NCBI GenBank assembly: GCA_916048095.2
Contig: OU696572.1
Coordinates: 10,773,376 to 10,837,375 of the forward strand
Direction: 5' to 3'
DNA: 64,000 bases
From: Sacculina carcini
Taxonomy: Eukaryota > Arthropoda > Thecostraca > Sacculinidae
Position 1 is the stretch's first letter. Each line of letters begins with the position of its first letter. The translations under genes were made by a program, and so were the position numbers. Under the pieces are notes generated by a model. That model did not search any database. It saw only the letters and a list, made by a program, of their open reading frames with translations, and was not told the DNA's origin. This document shows positions 37,416-44,692 of this stretch, piece by piece.

Positions 37416-40400
37416 CCACTGACAGCACGAAGTAACCAGTTGAGGAACACGTATAAACAGTCGCTCCACACGTCCGCAATGCAGTGTGTAGGTGCGTGTC
37501 ACTGCCATTTTGGCGGCGTTGTAAGGAACGGCAGTGACTGCGGTGCAGTTAGGCTCGGCATCCGGGTCACACGGCACCACAACAGTAATAGGCACGCGAA
37601 ACAGAGGCCCACGCTGCGGACACTCGGCGTCCAGACCGCAAACACTGCCACAAATCAATTAGACACATATACATACTGACTATATACACACTCACATGCA
37701 TACACATGTACGAATGTGTGTGTGTATGTATGTGTGCATGTATGAATGTTCGAGATAAGAATGTGCGAATCTATGAATGTTCGCGGTAGGAATGTATGAA
37801 TGTATGAATGTTCGCGGTAGGAATTTTGTGCACGAATGTATGAATGCTAGAAGTGTTATTTAGACGTACTGTACATTGTCACAATATTGTGTTACTGAGC
37901 ATGCCCTAAAAGAAGCCATAGGCTTATTGGGCATAGTCAACGTGAAATGAAAAAAAAACTGATATAATATGTATGTACTGATATAATACTGATGATGTTG
38001 ACAAATATACATCTTACATCTTACACATCCGTGCATGAAATGAAGCATAGTTCGGCTAGAGTACGTTCAGTGCGTTGAAATAAGCGATAACTATATACAA
38101 CATAAATAAAACAACATAGCTGCAAAGATGAGTGTTCCAAAAACTGCCGGCTGGACTTGAGAAAAGCAAACATGTGGAAAGAATCGAGCAAAAAGAAAAA
38201 CAACGATATCGATATCGCACCTGGTGAAATGAACGCCCGGTGGCAAAGAGCGCGCATCGATGCGCACCTCAAACGAACGGGCGCTGTTGTTCATGCACAT
38301 CACATACTCGGCAGTGTTTACCCAGCTGGCGTCGCAGCGCAACGCACACCGCTGCTGAAACGCAATTAGCTCGTCCTTGTTGGCGCGCTCGTGGTCGAAG
38401 AACACACAGCGCACACTCACCGCCTTGTTGACAACGCGCGTGCGAACGTCGTGGCTGTCGCGCAAGTAAATTCCGTGTGCCTCGCCCGGCACCACAGTGA
38501 CCCGGTAGGCCACACGAGTATCGTCGCCAGCGAGGACAGCTCCCGGCGACACCGACGCCGCCACAGCCGCATCTGGCGATAAACAGCGACTGTACTGACG
38601 CATATGCTCGAGAGCGCGATCCACACGCAACATGCCGCATCCCATGGCAAAACAGTCGGCCTGCGCACCGCTCATCGGCACGGCCGTCGCCTCGACGCTG
38701 CGTCGCACACTGTAGACGCTGTAGTCGAGCCGCAAGTGGCGCGCGCACGACAACAACACGGCCAGAGAGCCGCAGGCGTTGGGCGACGCCATACTGGTGC
38801 CGTTCATTTGCTCGCACGCCTGCAGCGTGAAGTTGGGCACACTGGTGATGGCACAGCCGGGAGCACACACACTCACATAGCAGCCGCCCGACGATGCCGA
38901 CGGATCGCGCGACGTCCACGTGTACGGTGTGGCCATCGGCACCGGCTGACGCAGGCCGTAGCACGCCGTCATCATCGGCGGCGTCACGTACGCCCCGATG
39001 CCCATAATGGTGCCGGGCAGCGCGGCCGGCAAATCGGGCGGCGAGCCGACGGTGCTCAGCGCCGGTCCTGCGTTGCCGGCCGACGCACACCACAACACGC
39101 CGTGACGGTGCACCAGCTCGTTGGCCAGCTGCCCCAGACGTCCGGCATCGCTCCAGCGACTGTGCTCGCCGTACGACATATTGATCAGGTCGACGCGGTA
39201 GCGGCCGGCGTCGGCGGCGGCCGCCAGGTGCGCAATGGCACGCGCAATTGCCGTGCCCGTCTCCATGGTGCCGAGTCGCGCGTCGCCAATGTTGACAGAC
39301 ACCAGCTGTGCGCCGGGAGCCATGCCGTTCTTGTCGGCCGCCGCGTCGTCGGTAAAGCACGCGGCCGCAATGCACGCCACATGCGTGCCGTGACTGCTCG
39401 AAGCCGTCACAATCGACAACAGCCGGCCGTCGGCGTACACGTTGCAGCAGTAGGTGAGTCGACAGGCGGGCGTCAGCTGTGCGTACTCGTGAGCCACGCG
39501 ATAGTCGCGCATCAGCCGACACTGCGACAGATCGCCGCTCAGCGATGTGTCGACACACGAGCACCATTGCTGGCCGTCGTGAAAGACAATACAGTCGAGC
39601 GACGGACCGGCATCGCGGTACTGTTTGTCGAGCGTTGCCAGCGTGTCGACACGCTCGTCGCTGTCTTCACGATCTAGTCGCGCCTCACCGCCGCCGCCGC
39701 CTGTCGCGCTGCCAGAACCGTCAGCCACACCGCCGCCGCTGCCGTTGTTGTTGTTGACATTTACCGGCGCGCGCGCGGTCAGTTCCTGCTGGCGTGCGAC
39801 GGATGCGGCCAGGGCGGCGGCGTGAGGACGCGTCCATTGTTTGTCGCGATATTCGGCCGCCATCCGCTTGCGCAGCCGCTCCGGATAGAGGTGGTAGAGT
39901 GGCTTGACGCCCAGTCGAAACTCGCCACTGGGACACTGCCAGTCGCTCGGCACCTGTGTGTATAAACGGCAAAGCATACAAACATACATGTATACGCATA
40001 TACGGACAAACAGGTGTTACTCCTGTGATGACAAGCTAACAGATGTAAATGCATATGAAGAGCACATGAAGAGAAAAATGTCCTAAACGAGAAATATAAG
40101 AACAGAAAAGGCAACTTGAGATATGAAAACCTAAAGACATAAACATCAAGATCCGAAAAGAAAAAAGGACACAGAACAAAAGATATAGAGGAAGAGAACA
40201 GTACTGGACTGAAACAGATATGTGAGAAGGAAAAACGTGACAGAGACAGCAAGAAGAAAATAAAGACGAGGAATGAAAAGCGAGAGTGTAATAGAAGAGA
40301 GACCGAATGAAAAATGTAACTCAAACAAGAGACGGAAAAAGAAACAGAGAGAAAAACAGAGAGAAACAAAGAGAAAAACAGAGAAAACAAGAGAAAAACA

Positions 40401-41951
40401 GAGAGAAAAACAGAGAGATAAACAGAGAGAAAAACAAAGAGAGAGAAGCAAAAAGAGAGAAACAAAGAGAGAGAAACAAAGAGAAAACAGAGAGAAAAAC
40501 AAAGAGAGAAAAACAAAGAGAGAGAAACAAAGAGAGAGAAACAAAGAGAGAGAAACAAAGAGAGAGAAACAACGAGAGAGAAACAAAGAGAGAGAAACAA
40601 AGAGAGAGAAACAAAGAGAGAGAAACAAAGAGAGAGAAACAAAGAGAGAGAAACAAAGAGAAAAACAAAGAGAGAGACAGAGAGAAAAATAGAAAGATAA
40701 AAACAAAGAGAAAACAGAGAGAGAGAAACAGAGAGGAGAGAAAAACAGAGAGAAACAGAGAGAGAGAGAAACAGAGAGAGAGAAACAGAGAGAGAGAAAC
40801 AGAGAGAAACAGAGAGAGAGAAACAGAGAGACAGAGAGAAACAGAGAGAGAGAAACAGAGAGAGAGAAACAGATAGACAGATAGAAAGCAGACAGACAGT
40901 GAGTGTACGGCCGGTGAGTCCTGCCAGTGTTCTGTCGCCGGACATTGTGGCCACGTGCGACATGTCAACATCTCCGCTGCCTGTTGCATCAATCACGTCT
41001 ATCACCTTCACTCGCCCGTCACTGGTTTTCTATACGTACACAAACACATGCACACACACACACACACACAAGCATGCACATATAGTTAGCCCTATATCTA
41101 ATCTACTCATGTGATCATCTATCTAATCCTCTAATCTTCCATCGTGATTCATCTAATCTTGTTGATGTGATCGGTGCAGCGTGTAGAAGTCGTGCCAGAC
41201 GACAGATGCTGCTACTTTGCATATGATTCGCACAGTAAGCCGTTAATGAATCAAATGTTACCAAATCATCAAGCTATATATATATGCAAGTCAGTGTGTG
41301 TAGACATGTGAAATTCATGATAATATATGGATATCAGCGAATACCGTAAGCATTATATTAGACGAAATATCAGCACAAGGAAAATTCACATCTGTCAGCG
41401 TTGCAACTTGGCGACATAGCAAGAAAAACCGCGCCAAATTCCACTCCGTTTTACCAACAGGCGACGAATAGATTATTTAGCTTTTGGGTCTGAGTTGATC
41501 TCATTTGATTCCTCGTTTGTTTCGTTTGTTCTATTTCTTCACTATCTTTCATCTTCCTCACTAAGCTTTAATTTCTCGAACTCTCTTTCTCAACATCTTT
41601 TGCAAGTGTCCGGTACGTTGGGCCACCGCATATAATGATGCCAATGCTTGCACTCTTCCCATGTCACTGGATTTGCCTGCAATTGTTGATTTTAAAAATA
41701 ATAAAAATCATCAAATTTGGCAGCACGTCGAGTGTTTGGCAGCACTGCACCTGCAGTCCGGCGGCTGCCAAATCGACGGCGCTGTCGAGCACGGCAATCA
41801 CCACGCCGCGTCCGTCGCACTCGGGATACAGCGTCGACAAGCTGGCGACGCCCGTCTCGCGCTTGGGAACCAATCCGGCGGCGGGAAACTGAAACTGCTG
41901 CTCACCAGGGGGCGCCGCTGTCGCCGCAGTTGAATCAACTCCAAAAGACAT
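22842..41951 (-). CDS. TPP2: TPP2, tripeptidyl-peptidase II
   Basis: TPP2 is a giant cytosolic subtilisin-like serine peptidase that removes tripeptides from peptide N-termini downstream of the proteasome. Exons from the start: 41951-41751, 41029-40898, 39953-38221, 37644-37424, 36210-36056, 34253-33991, 33060-32925, 32520-32416, 31307-31179, 29661-29534, 28631-28547, 27528-27198, 26494-26385, 25409-25288, 24151-23977, 23657-23607, 23057-22842. Every phase matches; total 1430 aa (human about 1250, fly about 1440). Catalytic residues: D56 (V-L-D-S-A-V-D), H299 (S-H-G-T-H-V-A), N405 (S-A-G-N-A-G-P), S498 ([12 protein letters not shown]). The C-terminus keeps L-C-R-K-G and R-H-A-L-L, then diverges. 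Ser/Gly-rich insertions in exons 3 and 12 explain the extra length. Exon 16, only 17 codons with a weak acceptor, is the least certain. It is head-to-head with MRI1. Confidence 0.95.
23085..23606. repeat. TPP2 intron 16: local duplications and one arm of an inverted repeat
   Basis: A block of about 65 bases (CGAATTCTAA, ATCCACATCTAGAAT, GACAATATAGAAAAG) occurs at 23,283-23,350 and again at 23,540-23,606; a third short copy (CAATATAGAAAAGTCATCGT) is at 23,479-23,503. Between them 23,376-23,468 is the inverse of 22,441-22,534. Short (CA)n runs separate the blocks. Confidence 0.75.
24160..24660. repeat. (CA)n with CGTACAAACA units, TPP2 intron 14
   Basis: CA runs alternate with a recurring CACACGTACAAACA block over about 500 bases beside the exon 15 acceptor. 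Long open frames on both strands are compositional. Confidence 0.9.
25057..25222. mobile_element. Candidate MITE with GGCGGCGCC-type ends
   Basis: The ends CAATGGCGGCGCCAG and GCGCCGCCACTG are inverted. The interior shares GAACTACACTCGAAATGT-type sequence with 11,580-11,760 and 54,200-54,385. No clear target duplication. In TPP2 intron 14. Confidence 0.5.
25418..25470. repeat. (CA)n run at the TPP2 exon 14 acceptor
   Basis: A pure CA run begins about nine bases from the acceptor; in sense (TG)n-AATACAG. Confidence 0.9.
26040..26165 (-). mobile_element. tRNA-derived SINE-like fragment
   Basis: On the minus strand GGTTCAAATCT fits an RNA polymerase III B box and lies in a tRNA-like context (GTTAGCACAATATTTGATTG before it, CCCGGGTTATT after it). 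The head is degenerate; the A box is weak. In TPP2 intron 13. Confidence 0.4.
26640..27197. repeat. CAGACA/CA repeats and a GACACGTGGGCAGACA minisatellite abutting the TPP2 exon 12 donor
   Basis: From 26,826 the unit GACACGTGGGCAGACA, with varying numbers of CAGA, is repeated about 17 times up to the last base before exon 12. In gene sense each unit reads GTCTGCCCACGTGTCTGTC; the true exon 12 donor is ACCG|GTCTGCCCACG, i.e. the first unit. Before 26,826 the block is (CA)n with CAGACA interruptions. Confidence 0.92.
27600..27805 (-). mobile_element. tRNA-derived SINE with a well-kept tRNA-like head
   Basis: On the minus strand from about 27,803 a 7-bp acceptor-like stem (CACCTCG...CGAGGTG), an A box TAGCCGAGTGG and a B box GGTTCGATTCC with a perfect T arm (CAGGG/CCCTG) are visible. 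The anticodon arm does not pair well, so a functional tRNA gene is unlikely. The body runs to about 27,600. In TPP2 intron 11. Confidence 0.6.
28138..28272 (+). mobile_element. Retroposon 3' end with (AAT)n tail
   Basis: The block GGTACATGGGGCCACC...GTAATAGTGCTTGCACTC...GGATTTGCCTGTAATTAATAATAAT recurs near 41,570-41,700, 58,430-58,500 and, inverted, 51,350-51,480. A tail of simple AAT repeats suits an L2-type LINE or its SINE. In TPP2 intron 11. Confidence 0.65.
28676..28945 (-). repeat. LINE-like 3' tail (antisense) and long (CA)n
   Basis: 28,676-28,740 is the reverse of the GCGCTCTT-loop-AAAAGCGC hairpin tail with ATGTAATG end; CA runs follow to 28,945. In TPP2 intron 10, next to exon 11. 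Confidence 0.75.
29662..30275 (+). mobile_element. LINE-like fragment ending in (TTAC)n, with (CA)n at its start
   Basis: After a (CA)n run, a frame at 29,754-30,035 resembles in outline the C-terminal end of a non-LTR ORF2 (L-P-T-I-E-Q-L ... R-R-L ... [13 protein letters not shown]); the match is by pattern only. It ends near ACTTACTTACTTAC at 30,243-30,262. Orientation is opposite to TPP2, in intron 9. Confidence 0.45.
30600..31142 (+). mobile_element. L2/CR1-type LINE, 3' end with ORF2 C-terminus
   Basis: The frame ending at 30,886 has the classic ORF2 tail of these LINEs: [20 protein letters not shown], then V-L-K-K-T-L. The 3' UTR holds a long (GT)n and ends in the hairpin GCGCCCTA-loop-TAGGGCGC, TATATAAATATCTACC and TAATG units. 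A sister copy lies at 60,538-60,852. In TPP2 intron 9, antisense to the gene. Confidence 0.85.
31450..31645 (+). mobile_element. Retroposon 3' tail with (TTTAC)n
   Basis: A (GT)n run is followed by AAAAGCCTCAAATGTATATTTT, GATATGCAATAAATGC and tandem TTTAC units. No coding part remains. In TPP2 intron 8. Confidence 0.55.
31900..32396 (+). mobile_element. LINE 3' end with ORF2 C-terminus and (AATAC)n tail
   Basis: A frame ending with TAA at about 32,135 shows an ORF2-like end ([13 protein letters not shown] ... F-E-A-K-I-K-H-H-L). About 250 bases later GGCAATAAATGATACAATAC begins a tandem AATAC tail. This family differs from the one at 30.6-31.1 kb. In TPP2 intron 8. Confidence 0.75.
33265..33985. 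repeat. Minisatellite of AATCAGTTGTGAAGG / GAGCGAGTGTGAAGG units, TPP2 intron 6
   Basis: Units of 14-17 bases built on GTGTGAAGG or TTGTGAAGG with variable spacers (GAGCGA, GAAATCAG, GGAGTCAG, GATACTAG) run for about 720 bases and stop at the exon 6 donor. Confidence 0.95.
34595..35770 (-). mobile_element. CR1/L2-like LINE fragment with (TTGAAC)n tail
   Basis: On the minus strand the frame 35,755-35,480 reads like the thumb of a non-LTR ORF2 (V-K-F-L-G-V-L-I-D ... I-N-W-N-N-H-I ... L-I-Y-C-I-S-V-W-G); after a frame break 35,464-35,249 continues ([10 protein letters not shown]). The 3' end carries tandem TTGAAC at 34,600-34,617. In TPP2 intron 5, same strand as the gene. Confidence 0.8.
35776..36045. 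repeat. (GT)n with CAGTGT units abutting the TPP2 exon 5 donor
   Basis: GT runs interrupted by TCAGTG become regular GTGTGTCA units toward the exon. Orientation is (CA)n in gene sense, unlike most TPP2 introns. Confidence 0.9.
36700..37415. repeat. (GT)n with ATGTCTGGTGTG units, TPP2 intron 4
   Basis: GT runs are interrupted by a recurring TATGTCTGGTGTG block about 15 times; after a unique stretch at 37,285-37,350 a pure GT run reaches the exon 4 donor region. Long open frames are compositional. Confidence 0.9.
40335..40872. repeat. Polypurine minisatellite (GAGAGAAACAAA)n, TPP2 intron 2
   Basis: About 540 bases of nearly pure purine (except C in AAAC) on the plus strand, unit AGAGAGAAACAA with a GAGAAACAGA variant at the right. 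It lies about 25 bases from the exon 2 donor. In gene sense it is a pyrimidine-rich tract. Open frames on both strands are compositional. Confidence 0.95.
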
Positions 41952-42632
41952 CCTGTCGAACACTGGAAACGCAAAATGCAAATTAAAAAGGCATCTCTTC
42001 AATGTTGACAAAAAGGAAATTCAACAATCCTGAGTGCTGAATGTTAAATTTGGCGGCGACAAGCGTGAATTTAGCCTACAACAGAGCGCACCCGAAGTGA
42101 ACGACAAGAATTTGGCCACTGACCATAAGACTGGAAAAAACGTATAATTGAAAGCAATCAATATTGGAACTAGAAATACCTTTTAACGCAATCGGTCGAA
42201 ATAAAAATCTAGAACGCTCATAAAGCGGACAAACCAAACGCAAAGCAGGCTTTAACCGGCTAATATGCATGTGCGTCAGAAAATGTACGCACACCCCAAA
42301 GCGTATAAAAATGCTTGTTTTGAAAATTATCAAAAACTTCGAATCAATGGTGTGTGTCTAGAATCACTTGTTTGGATTAATAACCCCAAAAATTGAATTC
42401 CACTTTTACGAAGCACATGAGTGCTACTCAAATGTGGTTCACCACGGACATTTGTGGTGTGTGTCATTGGCGCGTGGGGCATGGGTGTTTGCGGTCGCAG
42501 ACTGATCGTCAACAACGGTAAATACCTTCCCACTGGTTGGTTCACATATTTTACGCACGCATCGGCTTATCGATGGTTTCAAGCTAAAGCTGGTGTATTC
42601 TCTATTATATTAATGGTATTATTTCGGTGAGT
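41952..42632. promoter_or_regulatory. Divergent intergenic region between TPP2 and MRI1
   Basis: The starts of TPP2 (minus) and MRI1 (plus) are 681 bases apart. TATAAAA at 42,304-42,310 could serve MRI1 with a long leader. A small open frame, 42,481-42,630, lies in the presumed leader. Confidence 0.45.
42481..42630 (+). CDS. Small upstream ORF before MRI1 (49 aa, hypothetical)
   Basis: The ATG at 42,481 opens 49 codons ending in TGA two bases before the MRI1 ATG. The product would be basic at its start and hydrophobic at its end (F-S-I-I-L-M-V-L-F). I do not recognise it. The end also forms a splice-donor-like CG|GTGAGT, so the stretch may instead be part of an exon whose donor overlaps the MRI1 start. 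Low confidence as a protein. Confidence 0.25.
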   Translation: MGVCGRRLIVNNGKYLPTGWFTYFTHASAYRWFQAKAGVFSIILMVLFR

Positions 42633-43718
42633 ATGTCTCTGGAGGCTATTAAATACAAGTGTGGTAAACTCGAGATTCTGGACCAGCTAGCATTGCCGCG
42701 CGCGAGCGTCTACATTCCCGTCGAAAGTGTGGATGATGCGTGGCGTGTCATAAACAGAATGCATGTTCGCGGAGCTCCCGCTATAGCTATTGTGGGAGCT
42801 TTGAGCCTAGCAGTTGAGTTGACATCGATGACGTTCTGTTCTGTTAACGAATTAAGAAACCACGTTCACGAGAAGCTTGATTATCTTGTTTCGGCCCGTC
42901 CTACGGCCGTCAACATGGCTACTGCTTCACTCAATTTGAAGCGTTTTCTCGCCACCGTTTCACAATCGGCTTGCGACGACATTGCTTCGCTGAAAGCCCA
43001 ACTGATTGTCGAAATTGAGTCTATGCTATCGGCCGATGTGGCTGTCAACCAGAGCATTGGCCAGCATGGTGCCGACGCTATTCTTGGCGGCCGCTCGGGC
43101 TCTGTGACAATTCTGACGCACTGCAACACCGGCTCACTGGCGACGGCCGGCTATGGCACTGCCCTGGGCGTCGTGCGCTGTCTGCACTCGCGCGGCAGGC
43201 TCGGCACAACGTATTTCACCGAGACGCGGCCGTTTCTGCAGGGCGCTCGACTGACGGCGTTCGAGTTGGCCAACGAGCGCATTCCTGCCGTGATTGTGTG
43301 CGACTCGGCGGCGGCGGCATTGATGGCGCAGCGCGGCGACTGCGCTCGCTCGCGCATCGACGCCGTTGTAGTGGGCGCAGATCGCGTGGTGGCCAACGGC
43401 GACACGGCCAATAAAATTGGCACATATCAGTTGGCGGTGGCCGCGGCCTACCACGGCGTGCCGTTCTACGTGGCGGCGCCCCGGTCTTCGATTGACACGA
43501 GCGTACCCTCGGGCGATGCCATAGTCGTTGAGGAGAGGCCAGCGCACGAGGTGCTGGGGTCGGCAGAGACGTGTGTGTGGCCTGACTGGATGGTGCGTGG
43601 GGAGCGGGCCGTGGGGGTTTGGAACCCGTCGTTCGACGTGACTCCAGCGGCGCTCATCACAGGCGGAATTATCACTGAACGGGGAGTGCTGCCAGTCGAC
43701 GAAATTAAAAATCTCTAA
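42633..43718 (+). CDS. MRI1: MRI1, methylthioribose-1-phosphate isomerase
   Basis: The enzyme turns 5-methylthioribose-1-phosphate into methylthioribulose-1-phosphate in the methionine salvage pathway. One uninterrupted exon gives 361 aa, close to the human 369. The N-terminus M-S-L-E-A-I-K-Y and L-E-I-L-D-Q-L-A-L-P is of the animal type; R-G-A-P-A-I is the signature of this family and its eIF2B relatives. The catalytic cysteine is C164 (L-T-H-C-N-T-G-S-L-A-T) and the aspartate D250 (V-G-A-D-R-V); N-K-I-G-T-Y and P-S-F-D-V-T-P are kept. An in-frame GTG two codons upstream is not needed. It is the only intronless gene here and lies about 970 bases before ADI1 on the same strand, an enzyme of the same pathway. 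Confidence 0.97.
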   Translation: MSLEAIKYKCGKLEILDQLALPRASVYIPVESVDDAWRVINRMHVRGAPAIAIVGALSLAVELTSMTFCSVNELRNHVHEKLDYLVSARPTAVNMATASLNLKRFLATVSQSACDDIASLKAQLIVEIESMLSADVAVNQSIGQHGADAILGGRSGSVTILTHCNTGSLATAGYGTALGVVRCLHSRGRLGTTYFTETRPFLQGARLTAFELANERIPAVIVCDSAAAALMAQRGDCARSRIDAVVVGADRVVANGDTANKIGTYQLAVAAAYHGVPFYVAAPRSSIDTSVPSGDAIVVEERPAHEVLGSAETCVWPDWMVRGERAVGVWNPSFDVTPAALITGGIITERGVLPVDEIKNL

Positions 43719-44692
43719 ATTGGTAAAAGCTAGAATCTTGAGCAAAGGTTTGCTGAAATTTGTGACAACAGAATATGGCGGATTTGTGGGTTTATTTCAC
43801 AATGTATTTGTATTTATGTTATATCCTAAAAAATTGTGTATATCCTGACTCGTCGTACAACGTGTGTGCCAGCATTTTTCAGACGTTGCTCATGGATATA
43901 TCGTCGGTTTCATTTTTAACTACTGGATTTTCTCATCAGGTTTTTTGTTTTTCACGCTTGCAGCTGTGTTTTTATGCGGACAATACGGGTATGTGTGCTG
44001 AGCTGAAAACAATTAACTGGACGTCTTTGGAATGTGTGGTGTTGTCATTTTTGCTGCGTGACATGCAATATACTTGTGATTGAACCAGCTTGCGTTTTAC
44101 CAGTTCTGTGTTGGCGTTCATTCGTCTGTTGTACGTGTCTCTGGTGAGAATCAAGTGTGCTGTTTTTTGTTTATTTTGTTTATTGCTTCTCTTGTTCATA
44201 CAATATTACGAGTGATTGGTATACAATGTTCGACTGGAAGTCTACGCTTGGTTGTCGCTTGCCATTTGTCAAGAATCTTTTCGCGGAGCTTAGAGCTTAT
44301 TGTTTGCCTTTTTTATCATTTCTGATTACCTGGTACTAGAGCATATTTCTTCGAATGCCTGTAGATGCGTGTGTATATATGTTTGTTCTAAATGAGTGTG
44401 TTACACTGAAGCGGAGTTGCTGATATAAATAATAATATTTTTGGTGACAAAATTGCAATTTTCTATTGAAGGAACATTCCCAACCGCGCATAGGATGTCA
44501 AAATTTGCACTGCACCGATTTTTATTTCATCATCATAGGTTAAATTGGAATGTTCATCATTCCAATTTATTTCATCATCAGAGATTAAACTGGAATGATC
44601 ATGTCCATTACTCAATGTGATAATTGTTCGTCTTGTGCTTTTGGTTCAAGGTCGAACCGTTTTGAACGAGTTTAGGCGTGTTTGTTCTCGTG
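43719..44692. other. Intergenic region between MRI1 and ADI1
   Basis: AT-rich sequence without a recognised gene or repeat. It must hold the MRI1 3' end and the ADI1 promoter unless the two are co-transcribed. An imperfect direct repeat (TTTATTTCATCATCA...AAATTGGAATG / TTTATTTCATCATCAGAGATTAAA) lies at 44,520-44,600. Confidence 0.4.

Noticed and set aside
38604-39677. A 357-codon plus-strand frame opposite TPP2 exon 3
   Set aside because: Shadow of the GC-rich TPP2 exon; His/Arg/Ala-rich with no family resemblance.
40146-40876. Lys/Arg/Glu-rich and Phe/Ser/Leu-rich frames on opposite strands
   Set aside because: Translation of the purine minisatellite in TPP2 intron 2.
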